Positions 55,701 to 64,000 of a DNA stretch of 64,000 nucleotides are shown here, piece by piece. A program made the position numbers and the translations under genes. How positions within the stretch are numbered: position 1 is the first letter of the stretch; each line of letters starts with the position of its first letter. The DNA is from Lineus longissimus (Eukaryota; Nemertea; Pilidiophora; Heteronemertea; Lineidae). Under the pieces are notes generated by a model, which had not been told where the DNA came from, did not search any database, and was given only the letters and a program-made list of their open reading frames with translations. The stretch lies in contig NC_088325.1 in assembly GCF_910592395.1 (NCBI RefSeq), positions 1,302,001 to 1,366,000 of the forward strand, written 5' to 3'.

Positions 55701-58700
55701 ACTCAGCTCGACGCCGAACTGCAGCGCCACTCGCGGACAAAGATAGAACAACTCGACATTTTTTTCACCGGTTTTCTCGCTGCGCATGCGTACCAGCGGA
55801 AATCAACAAAAGATGACGCTGGTACGCATGTGCAGCAAGAAAACCGGTAAAAAAAATGTCGAGTTGTTCTATCTTTGTCCGCGAGTGGCGCTGCAGTTCG
55901 GCGTCGAGCTGAGTTTGGCAAGTCAAGTATTGATATTTCAGAGTGCTATTTTCCACCTCATATTCACCTCTTCTATACCAATGTCAAAAGAATATTTTAG
56001 ACATTCCGTAATTAGTTTCCCATTATTCTTTTGAAGATGGCACTGGAAGCAAAACCATAAAAACCATAAATACCTGTAGTTTCTGTGGTTGTTGACATTG
56101 TAGGAGTACTTTCATCAGTGGTGCTGCCACCTATTGGTAAGAAAGAGAAGACCTGGAGAACCTCAAATCAATGAGAAACATCGGAATAAACCCATTTGAG
56201 TAACTGTCTTCAGAATTTCGGAATATAAGAATAGTTCACCAATTCAAATAAAAATGCTGAGATAAATTCTATGTTGCCCGGCATAAATTTTATAACGGAT
56301 TCACTAAAATCTATGATGGGCCAATGGGGGATGCCCATGTTATTCCTTTATAGATTCAATCATGGAGATTCTTAGAATCTATGATTCGGATTAATCACGT
56401 AGATCATAGATTCTATTATAGAATCTTTTCCCTGTCAAAAAGCTTGCCGAACTTCATTTTATGACTCTTCTACAAAAGCAAGTTTAATTAGTTTTTTTGC
56501 AGCATGGCGACTGCCACTGACTACCTACATACACCAGTATCGACTGACCATCTTTTTGCGTACGCAGGCGGTGCCTGGGCACTAGTGTGCGTACACGGGG
56601 GATGGGGAACTGAAACATAAGAAATTGGTATTACAAAATGAACGGCCAAAAAATATAACACAAAACAACCAGGGTCACTTTATTGCACTGTGATTGATGG
56701 CACTGATCTAACCGACCGGCCCTCGGGATAACACTACTCACCCAAATCTGACGTGAAAGTGTCATTAACAAACGAATAGACAGTAACTCCATCTATGGTG
56801 ACATCTTTATCCCACTCTCCCTTAGAGCAGGTTGTGTTGTACAGGACACATCCTTCAGTAGATACGCGATGTCGCCCAAGGAACAGGAACGACTTGCAGC
56901 CATCTGTATCCGTGCAGTGCTTCCCACATGACGTCAGGGCTTGGCCCGAGATCCTCCCTATAGGGGTCGCTGATCGACAAACACCTCGTGAGTGGTTGTA
57001 GCCTTCTAATGTCCAATCAAACAAGTCTGCAAGCCAATTTATAAAGACATTAAAGGGACAACTTTGGCATAAGATATGTTGGTTTTCCGCTTCCAGCAGG
57101 ACTGCAACTTCTCCAAACAGGATCATTGAAAAGTCATTGAACTGTAATAAACAATGCAAGGAGATTTGACCTCTATAATTGGCCAGCTTGAAATTCGCTA
57201 GCGATGTCCCAAAGTGCCTCGCAACTCTGACGAAAATCGTTGACTGTAATACAACAAGTGGCGGCGCATGGTATCAAGTAGGGATATTATCATCCTGGCT
57301 AGGATCCACGCCCGAGCTGACCTTTTCAAATAAATAGTGGAAGCCATCATAACTCATTTTACCAACATAGGTCCGTCCCCACTGCCTGTGTATGCATCAA
57401 AATATTCATCAAATAAACATTTTAATTCCTTGCAATATCAATAAAAGTACCTTACCAAAAAAATTGTTTTCAAATATCTAATTTAATTTGCTATACCAGT
57501 AGCCATTCTCGATTCTCGCAACGACGCCGGTGTAGAAGTTTAAAATGTCCTAGGATAAAATGTCCGGGAACAAAGGATTCTATTATGCGCTTCAATCTCT
57601 GAGCTATAGACGGTCAGGGTCTCTATAGAACCATATTGCAGAATACAATAGGGCCGGACACTTTTTCCAGGGGGACACTTTTTACTTTTACACCGGCTTG
57701 TATTCACTACGGATTTGGCACGCCAACCTTTACAGACCCACATATATAACTTACCAGCAGGCATTTGGTAATAGTGCCAGTGACTTTGAGTCCAATTTGC
57801 CTTTGATGCCTTTTCTCTGGAGCACCTTTTAGATTTAATGTAACAATCGCCAACAAGTTCAGCCGTACTATTGGAAAGGAAACTTATGCAATTTGCTCTT
57901 CTTTCACACAGTTCTGCGCATGTTCTAAGGTTGATTTTTCGCTTGACACCAATACTGTTACCAGGGCAATTCCCGGGAAGGTAAACGAAATGAGGCATTT
58001 CCGGAGATATATCTGAAATGACGAAGAGTTCGACTGTTATGGGATCGCCCAAGAAGCAGTCTAAACTATTAGGAGGAATACCAATGTTTAATCTCTCTGT
58101 CGACATGCAAGACGGTTCTGGTCTATGATACGAGGATCAATGTAAAAATGTGGCACCCTCAGCCCGGCAGGGCAAATAAACGTATGAAGAAAACTTTCAA
58201 AGTTTGTAACTTTCCATTAAAAATGTTGGAGGGAATGACAGAAATCCAACGAACGGAAAAAAAGGTTCGGCGCTAAATTAGCGGTGACACCCTTTTTGCA
58301 AAGGGCTCCTCATTGATTGGCTATATTACATCAGTGACGGCAAAATGTAATGTGTTGGTCATCAATAAAAAAAGAATTGCCATGCGTAACTTTTTCTTTG
58401 AGTCACCAGGGGCGTAGAGCAGTCTGCCCCTAGTGGGGAAGAGGGGTGCAATCTTTTGCAGGCCACAATTGTCAACTAAGCGTGAAATCGAATGGTCTAA
58501 AGTGGGGTCTAGAAAAACTTGAAAAAATCAAGGTCCTGTAAAAAAGTAATCACTTGAGAACTGGACCCCGAGACTACGCCCCTGACTTACCTTGACTCCT
58601 CTTGAAGAACGAGTGAACATCCAATTGATCGGTGCCCACAAATGTTCCGTTGCATCTCTTGAACAGTCCGCATTTTCTGCTAGCCGCTGGGTGGTAACCT

Positions 58701-61700
58701 CGTATATCAATACGAAAACATTCACTTTCCTTCAAACACTCTGCGGCACATTCAGTTACTTTTTTGCCATCCAACTCCTTTATACGGTCCCCGCTGCAAT
58801 AACCGTAGTAGTGATCGTAGTTATCAATTTTCCACTCGGCTGAAACAGAAATGGTTTCCAGTTCAGTCAGTTGGTGGAGTGACTCAACAACTCTCTTGCA
58901 TTACATTACAACAGTGGCCGCTTCAGCGCCACCACGTGAGGCCTAATGGTATTAGGCTACTGAACGGGAAACACCGCATAAGGGAGTGTCCCGAAACAAA
59001 CGTGAGGAAGAAGCGAGCGCGAAATCCAACTGCTTTCAGCCGAACATTATTAAGTCCTCTACCCACTTTGTGGAAGCAGCCCATTACTCTATAGCAAAAA
59101 CAAAATCATTTCAGAGGTTTGGGGACATTTTTTGACTTGAAACCAGTCAGGTCATTTTTATTCACGAGACAAAAAACTTAAAAAGCAGTTAAAAGCAAGT
59201 GACTCGAGAAAACTCAAACACTGAACATCCAGAATGCTATCAATATATTTAAATTCATCTCTGAATACATATTTTGTCGACTCACCCTTTGTCCCAACTC
59301 GGAAGTAGACATATTTTCCCTGTGCGTCTGCCAATTCCATGTTGCAGTCGGAGTATTTGATATAGGTCTCACAAGCTGTTGTAGAAATTATCACCAGCAA
59401 ACTAACGCAGTTGCTGTGCTGGGAACAAGTATATGCTGTTCGAAGAAGTACTTTTGAATGACTTTCCAATCTACAATATGATATCTTTATGTCATGACCC
59501 AGGCAATCTCCCTGTTTCCTAACGTAGCCAGGGAGGTCCCATTTGGAAAACGCTGTAAATGAGATATTCAGGCTAAAATTTATGTGATGTGGTTTTCAAA
59601 GTGGTATGGTCTAGATTAGTCTGCCGTGTAAACGCACACGAATTAGATATGGTCTGGTCTGTTTCGATGTACATACATGTACCAACGTCATTACGAAAAT
59701 TACGTCATTCATGACGTCATTAGCGATGTAATCAGATCTGGTCTTGTCTGGTCGGGTATGGTCCGGTGTAAAGACTCAGGACCCTCGAAGCACTTGTCGA
59801 AAATTGGAGATTAAAAATAACTACAGAGGAAAAATATTCCGATGGGTTGTTATCCAATGTTGCATGTCACCCAAAGAACGCCACGTTTCAAAATCAACCT
59901 TAAATTATTAATAGGAATAACAGAATGATTAAATCACACTGCTCCATGATATGAAAAGCATACAAAAGATATTCGTGAACGCACCTCCGCATACTGACAT
60001 ACGAGTCGTTGACGAAACACTGTTTTCGGTTTACTAGAACTATCTTGACCCTCAAAGCATTGACATTGCTCAGCAGCTTCACATTGGCTGATATTTATAA
60101 AAGACTAGTAAATGCTTTTACCTTAAACTTCATGTGCATTTACACTAGCCATCTCTGTAGAAAACTGTAGTAAAAGCATTTACTAGTCTTTATAAATATT
60201 AGCCATTATTTCACATTACTTGTTCCATGCAGCGGGCCACACGTAAACAACGGTTTAAACAAACCACATCTTCAGGAAAGCTTCTAACCAAAAACATACC
60301 TTTCATGGTCCTTGTAAAGTATGAATGCGTGTTTACTGCATCAACAAGTCCAGCTGCGCAGGAAAGCCTGTTCAGGGAACAATTAACCAAGCCGTCGGGC
60401 CTGGGCCCCTCGACGAGGAATGACAAACACCATTCTGTCGCGTTACAAGCTGCCTCGCACTTGGCAATCGTGGTCAACCCCACTTCGACGAGATAGCTAG
60501 TGCGACATCTGCCCGCATACAAATCGTAGTCTTCTACATTCCAAAATCCTGAAAATACGCTTTAATAAATGCAAACACTTTCTCATAGGAATCTGCACGC
60601 GATTTTCCTCCCAGCTTGTTAGATGAACTCTCCTTGTGAAAACAAAGTAAAGGTGATCGAACCTGATACAACACAAAAGGCAACGCTGGCACCATCCTCA
60701 CTTACCTAGTCATCACGCAAGAGAAGCCAAGGACGATCTTGGCCTTGTCAAAATTGATGCCAAACTCTGAATTCAGTCACTGCGCTAGACCCGGTTGTTC
60801 AAAATATATTTTGTCACTAACGCTGGTGTTAACTTGGCGAGGTGCCCAAGGAGTTAACTGAAGGAGAGAACGCCAAGCTGAGTTAACGCCAGCGTTAGTG
60901 ACAACTTTATTTTGATGAAGCTCAGGCCGTTGGGACAACTTTAATGTGCCGCATAACAGCTCCAAACACGACAATATGCCCTATTGTAAACAGCTTGAGC
61001 CATTGTCTGGCGCCATTACCATTACGACCTATTGGTCAGGGTAATTCACGGACAGGGCGATCATTTTCCTCTGTATCCCAATGAAGACACATACCTGTTT
61101 TGCCAAAAAGGTTGAAATCTTCAATCGGAAGAAACAATGAGTACAACCGCGCGTTCTGCGTTGCGTTTACTGCCTCGCACCTGTCCGACTTCAGTGTACA
61201 GTCACATGGTTGTGAGGCTCCCATGCACTGGAAGGAGGCACAGCCCGGGGTCGACACACACGCCGATAAACAACTGTCAAGTGTCAGCATGCCAGCCTTC
61301 TTGAGTTCGCTTCCACAGTCGCCTGATTTTACTGTGCAGTAGGGGAGGTCCCACAAAACTGAAAATGAAAGATGGATTAGAAATGTCAGAAAAAGCCTAG
61401 ATTTCCAGGAAACACGGAATCAATGCCGAATGTACAGGGTGGCCCAGAAAAACTTCTCAAATGGGGCCAATTTTTATCTCGGCGCGAGTTTGAGTGACAT
61501 CAATTCCCTTTTGCCAAAGAGAGGGCAAAGAAGTTTTTTCTGGGCCACCCTGTAGAATGATCAAATGAAGCGACAATATCTTATTGAAAGACATCAATCT
61601 CGATCCCCAACATTAGTGCTCAGGCATTACTGTTACAAAATGTTTATCTTCTCAGGTCTTTTGTATCTTGACCCCTCAATGCTGACATTGCTCAGCTTCC

Positions 61701-64000
61701 AGAGGCTACGGAGACAATACCGCTGGAAGTTTAGTATAATATTTCGTTGTCAGAAACTGATTTGTTCATGTCTTTTAATAGTTCCAGGATGTGTCCAAAG
61801 TAGCTATTGTCGGACACCTCTTCATATTGGGATGCATTCTTTCGCTCAGGAGAAGCGCTGACTATGGTTCCATCCGCCTACTTACCAGATTGGTCTCTCT
61901 TGAAGAGCGAGTGGAATGTGTGTGTCCAAGGGTCTAGAAACAACCCAGACTTACATCCACCTAGGTTCAAATAGCATCTGAGAAATGGAAAATCTGGTCG
62001 AATTCCTCGGAATTGTACGGAAAGACATGCTGGATTCCTGTCGCAGAGGGCCATACATTTGGTCAGGGTCAACATACCCTTGTTTACATTTTTGGTTTGG
62101 TTTCGACAAATTCCTGGATAGTGGTCGTAATCACTGAAGTCAAATGACCCTGTTGATAAAGTCAAAAGATATAGGCCCTAATTATGAGAAGAGCATGGCT
62201 TTCCTAAGGAAAATGTGTTTCATTTTCACTATGATAAATCCACAATTCACCATGGTAAACTGACAGCAATTCACCATGGTGAATTGGGACGGTAAAATAT
62301 TTTACCATGGCAAGCGTGGTAAATTCTACATGGTACTATGGTCAGCATGGTAAACTCTGATTTCACCATGGTAAACGCTGAATTCAGACTTTACCATGGT
62401 GAATCTGAGATCTTTGTCGTGATGGTTACCAGTCGTCATTCAAAGCAGGAAGCTGACTGACTCATTTCACGGTTCATCCTCCTTACGCATGACCGAAACA
62501 GTAGTTATTGATGTTGTTGTTTCACCCCCTAAGTGGCCGCCATTGCCTCCGAATTGCCTCGACGGCCGTTTTATTATGAGAAGACTTAAAGAGTTTCTAG
62601 TCACCTGAAAGTTTGTGGCATTTTTAACAATTTATTTTGCTCTTTAAATTTGATATATATGTCGCTCCGCCATTGTGGTCGATCAGGTTAACAGACTTAC
62701 GCCATGTTTTATGTAGTACGTACCTTCACAGGACCACATGGAAAACGTGTGGTGATGAGAATATAGTAATTCCAGTCTTCCAGGTGTGTAATAGGCTTTC
62801 TCATCCAATTCTCTGTGTTCAGTGAAGTTCCCGTATAGTAGGCAGTTGTTGTCACGGTAGTTGAAGTCGACGCTGATACACTGGAATTTTCTCTCGATGA
62901 GACAGAGGGCCTGGCAGCTCCCTAAATTGTTAATACCGCTGAACACTTCTTTGGCAGTCAGGCTAACTTTGTAGCGGTTCACAGTTCTCCACTTAAATTT
63001 GTCTGCAGTGCCACAGAGAGGTATTTTGTCTGAAAAGAAGGGATGTTTGTTTAGTATTTTTATTGACGAATTTAAGGTTGGCTTCTAGGAAGCATCTTGG
63101 AATACACTACGAAGGACCCTCTTCATTAAAGACACCTTTCGGAGTGACTAGCTCGGGTGACGAGCACTGTCCTTAATAGAAACGTGTCTGGATAAGAGAG
63201 GTCAAATAAATGAACGTATCGAATTCAAGACTACAAAGCAGTAAACTTACTTTCCCCAGCTTACATATCCGAGCTCCTCCCGTCCTACTACCCTGGGCGA
63301 TCCCTGTGGTCCGAGGACAAATGCTTCCTGCAGATCCCCAGGTATCACCTGTGGACGTAGGGTGGTAGGTTCTTCCTTGTCCAAGCGGAAAGGCTGTGGA
63401 ATGACCTTGGCCTTGGTGTTGACATTCAAGACTCAAGCCTGTTGCCATTTTAGGCGCGGGCTAAAAATATTGAGTATTCTCATCCTGCTCCAGGTTGTTT
63501 TCAATATACTCCGCTTCTCGATATTTCAAATTTCAAATGCTAAAAGGTAATGAGCTTCCACTGTGCTTACCAATGCAATGCCATTCAGAATAATATCCCG
63601 TGTGTTCAATAATTTCTTTGGGGTCCACATCGAGGAGTCCAGAGGTTGACAGGACACATCTCTGGTTCCTTTCATATTCAACAGATTGACAATCCGGTAA
63701 TTTGTCCTCTATACATCTTGCTTGACAGTTTTCAATGGACGTCTTGGCATCTGCGTTGTCAATGCTCCAATCATTTCGATACTTCATGGTCCTATTCTTC
63801 AGTGTTATCCAAGTGAGGGTGCCCTTTTTGCAAGCAATTGCTCCTGAAGTGGTTAGAAATAATGAAGAACAGTACAGTATGGCGACTAGCAGTGAGGCTG
63901 ATATATAGCTTACACTTCAAAGTTTGGGATTCAATCAAAAGAAAAAGCATATAAACACTGAGGTAACAGACGTAGCCTGCAATCACCACCTGAATTTTCA
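52622..64000 (-). CDS. Multi-PAN/Apple-domain secreted or surface protein (minus strand, 5' end at window edge; whole gene)
   Basis: Twelve well-supported exons read right to left, plus a tentative last one: 64000-63914, 63840-63571, 63029-62724, 62149-61886, 61358-61095, 60548-60300, 59552-59286, 58839-58591, 58012-57755, 57026-56742, 56130-56074, 55294-55025 and perhaps 52701-52622. Every junction is phase 1. The layout is a signal peptide, nine domains of 83-102 residues each in its own exon, then about 109 residues of Thr/Ser-rich stalk. Each domain has six cysteines (nine in domain 4) with the PAN/Apple-like spacing Cys...Cys-x3-Cys-x4/6-Cys...Cys...Cys. PAN/Apple domains bind proteins or glycans. 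I found no transmembrane helix, so the product may be secreted, or an anchor exon was missed. I do not recognise an orthologue. Confidence 0.78.
53370..53660. repeat. Two diverged copies of a roughly 230-bp repeat
   Basis: CCAAGATACATGAGCTGCAG...TACTCTGGCCTGTA near 53387-53455 is echoed by CCCAGGTGCATGAGCTGTTC...TATTTTGGCCTGTA near 53575-53642. Open frames on both strands here are not supported by any recognised protein. Confidence 0.5.
55025..55294 (-). CDS. Exon 12: mucin-like Thr/Ser/Ala stalk
   Basis: It has 270 nt and is phase 1 on both sides, with the donor GTAAGT. It encodes a Thr-rich stretch with TTTTTSDPDTTA, four copies of the 12-nt unit for ATTP/ATTV, and STASPNASTDASTT. Heavy O-glycosylation is expected. 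The 12-nt unit could vary in copy number between individuals. Confidence 0.75.
55682..55933. repeat. Near-perfect inverted repeat, 117-bp arms, 18-bp loop
   Basis: Arms 55682-55798 and 55817-55933 are equal in length and differ at about three positions. The loop is 55799-55816. It lies in the intron between the two stalk exons of the PAN gene, so the primary transcript should fold into a long hairpin. Confidence 0.95.
56074..56130 (-). CDS. Exon 11: short Thr-rich stalk exon
   Basis: It has 57 nt and is phase 1 on both sides. The acceptor is CCAATAG and the donor is GTATTT, which is weak. It encodes GGSTTDESTPTMSTTTETT, in frame with the next stalk exon. Confidence 0.68.
56350..56430. repeat. 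Iterated GATTCTA/TAGAATC palindromes
   Basis: Repeated short inversions (AGATTCTTAGAATCT, AGATTCTATTATAGAATCT) form local hairpins in the intron between PAN exons 10 and 11. Confidence 0.75.
56742..57026 (-). CDS. Exon 10: PAN-like domain 9
   Basis: It has 285 nt and is phase 1 on both sides, with the donor GTGAGT. It encodes DWTLEGYNHSRGVCRS, TSCGKHCTDTDGCKSFLF, EGCVLYNTTCSK and ends SFVNDTFTSDL. It has six cysteines and sequons NHS, NTT and NDT. It is the last domain before the stalk. Confidence 0.79.
57040..57160. repeat. Interspersed repeat 'AGATATGTTGG' copy 2
   Basis: AAAGGGACAACTTTGGCATA...CTTCTCCAAACAGGATCATTG matches 20525-20660. It lies just upstream of PAN exon 10. Confidence 0.7.
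57755..58012 (-). CDS. Exon 9: PAN-like domain 8
   Basis: It has 258 nt and is phase 1 on both sides, with the donor GTAAGT. It encodes FVYLPGNCPGNS, RTCAELCERRANCISFLS, GDCYIKSKRCSR and ends WHYYQMPA. It has six cysteines with glycosylation sequons NST and NWT. Confidence 0.79.
58591..58839 (-). CDS. Exon 8: PAN-like domain 7
   Basis: It has 249 nt and is phase 1 on both sides, with the donor GTAAGT. It encodes WKIDNYDHYYGYCSGD, TECAAECLKESECFRIDI, RKCGLFKRCNGT and ends HSFFKRSQ. It has six cysteines. The end resembles domain 3 (HSLFKR), pointing to duplication of domain exons. Confidence 0.8.
59286..59552 (-). CDS. Exon 7: PAN-like domain 6
   Basis: It has 267 nt and is phase 1 on both sides, with the donor GTGAGT. 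It encodes KWDLPGYVRKQGDCLGHD, SYCRLESH, YTCSQHSNCVSLLV, TACETY and SDCNM. It has six cysteines, and the spacing between the second and third differs from other domains. Confidence 0.77.
60086..60204. repeat. Inverted repeat, about 37-bp arms
   Basis: GGCTGATATTTATAAAAGAC...GCTTTTAC at 60086-60121 is matched inverted by 60167-60204, with about 45 bp between. It lies about 100 bp after PAN exon 6 in transcript order. Confidence 0.88.
60300..60548 (-). CDS. Exon 6: PAN-like domain 5
   Basis: It has 249 nt and is phase 1 on both sides, with the donor GTATGT. It encodes DYDLYAGRCRTS, AKCEAACNATEWCLSFLV, VNCSLNRLSC and an end in YFTRTMK. It has six cysteines with potential N-glycosylation (NAT, NCS). 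Confidence 0.8.
60800..60915. repeat. Inverted repeat, 24-30-bp arms
   Basis: TTGTCACTAACGCTGGTGTT (60811) pairs with AACGCCAGCGTTAGTGACAA (ending 60904). It lies in the intron between PAN exons 5 and 6. Confidence 0.88.
61095..61358 (-). CDS. Exon 5: PAN-like domain 4 (extra cysteines)
   Basis: It has 264 nt and is phase 1 on both sides, with the donor GTATGT. It encodes WDLPYCTVKSGDCGSE, DSCLSACVSTPGCASFQC, QPCDCTL and DRC. Nine cysteines are present against six in its neighbours, so extra disulfides or a free thiol are possible. Confidence 0.78.
61433..61554. mobile_element. 122-bp mariner-like MITE
   Basis: TACAGGGTGGCCCAGAAAAA at the left pairs with TTTTTTCTGGGCCACCCTGTA at the right (about 26-bp TIRs). 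The CAGGGTGGCCCA end and TA flanks are typical of mariner-type elements. The interior is too short to code. Confidence 0.85.
61886..62149 (-). CDS. Exon 4: PAN-like domain 3
   Basis: It has 264 nt and is phase 1 on both sides, with the donor GTAAGT. It encodes DYDHYPGICRNQ, LTKCMALCDRNPACLSVQF, LRCYL and GGCKSG, with six cysteines. It starts the second sub-type, marked by an aromatic/Asp motif (YDxYxGxC) before the first Cys and a short Cys-x5/6-Cys pair near the end. Confidence 0.8.
62243..62408. repeat. Cluster of CACCATGGTG palindromes
   Basis: Within about 165 bp, ACCATGGT/CACCATGGTGAA occurs five times, with further imperfect CATGGTA units, irregularly spaced. Neighbouring units can pair as hairpins. 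It lies in the intron before PAN domain 3. Confidence 0.85.
62724..63029 (-). CDS. Exon 3: PAN/Apple-like domain 2
   Basis: The acceptor is TTTTCAG and the donor is GTACGT. It has 306 nt and is phase 1 on both sides. It encodes IPLCGTADKFKWRTVNRYKV, GSCQALCLIERKFQCISVDF, NNCLLYGNF and MWSC, with six cysteines in the classical PAN order. This is the best family match of the set. Confidence 0.82.
63105..63215. mobile_element. Diverged MITE of the same family
   Basis: GTCCTTAATAGAAACGTGTC and AAGAGAGGTCAAATAAATGA match the family core. It lies between PAN exons 2 and 3. Confidence 0.6.
63245..63450 (+). mobile_element. Decayed LINE reverse transcriptase C-terminus
   Basis: A plus-strand frame with a stop reads RYHLWT, then GGRFFLVQAERLWNDLGL, resembling the (V/A)xAPxLWNxLP region of CR1-like LINEs. 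It sits in the intron between PAN exons 2 and 3. Confidence 0.45.
63571..63840 (-). CDS. Exon 2: PAN/Apple-like domain 1
   Basis: It has 270 nt, is phase 1 on both sides and ends at the donor GTAAGC. It encodes IACKKGTLTW, YRNDW, ENCQARCIEDKLPDCQSVEY and QRCVLS, then WHC, giving six cysteines. The start is set at the GAG acceptor (63841-63843), because the neighbouring CAG would create a stop with the exon 1 split base. It resembles domain 2 at both ends. Confidence 0.7.
63914..64000 (-). CDS. Exon 1 (partial): signal peptide
   Basis: Minus-strand reading gives KIQVVIAGYVCYLSVYMLFL and on to ESQTLK, then the donor GTAAGC. The window ends in TG of the codon before Lys. If base 64001 is T on the plus strand, that codon is ATG and the exon is 29 codons plus one base, matching the phase-1 chain. 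The run is strongly hydrophobic, as expected for a signal peptide. Confidence 0.6.

Overview
The window is animal nuclear DNA. It has spaliced genes with GT-AG introns up to 12 kb, receptor-type multidomain proteins, and dense SINE, MITE, LINE and satellite sequence. I see no bacterial operon structure. The repeat style (tRNA-derived SINEs, a CR1/L2-like LINE end, TA-flanked MITEs, many TAGGCCTA palindromes) suggests a marine invertebrate, either a non-vertebrate deuterostome or a lophotrochozoan. That assignment is an impression, not a demonstration.

Layout. 1-16.4 kb: no recognised host gene. It holds an 86-bp minisatellite (4.4-4.7 kb), a 286-bp satellite of nine units (7.9-10.5 kb), a decayed pogo-like DNA transposon with about 100-bp terminal inverted repeats (11.88-13.44 kb) and a LINE 3' end (14.4-14.6 kb). 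16.4-41.0 kb, plus strand: a complete nine-exon gene that I reconstructed from splice sites and phases. It predicts a 508-residue type I receptor with a signal peptide, three Ig domains, a Thr/Pro stalk, one transmembrane helix and a short tail carrying two ITIM-type tyrosine motifs 26 residues apart. Its introns hold most of the repeats of the region. 41-51.3 kb: no confident gene. It holds a 25-bp repeat, SINEs, a foldback MITE and an apparently perfect 1091-bp tandem duplication. 51.3-52.0 kb: a MITE, then one isolated CYP2-type cytochrome P450 exon. 52.6-64 kb, minus strand: a gene running off the right edge. It encodes a signal peptide, nine single-exon six-cysteine PAN/Apple-like domains, all flanked by phase-1 introns, and a mucin-like Thr-rich stalk. 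A last exon is tentative.

The two large genes converge tail to tail. Both predict secreted-pathway, extracellular-recognition proteins with mucin-like stalks. The Ig protein looks like an inhibitory or adhesion receptor able to recruit SH2 phosphatases. The PAN protein looks like a secreted or surface glycan- or protein-binding molecule. Nothing in the sequence shows that they act together.
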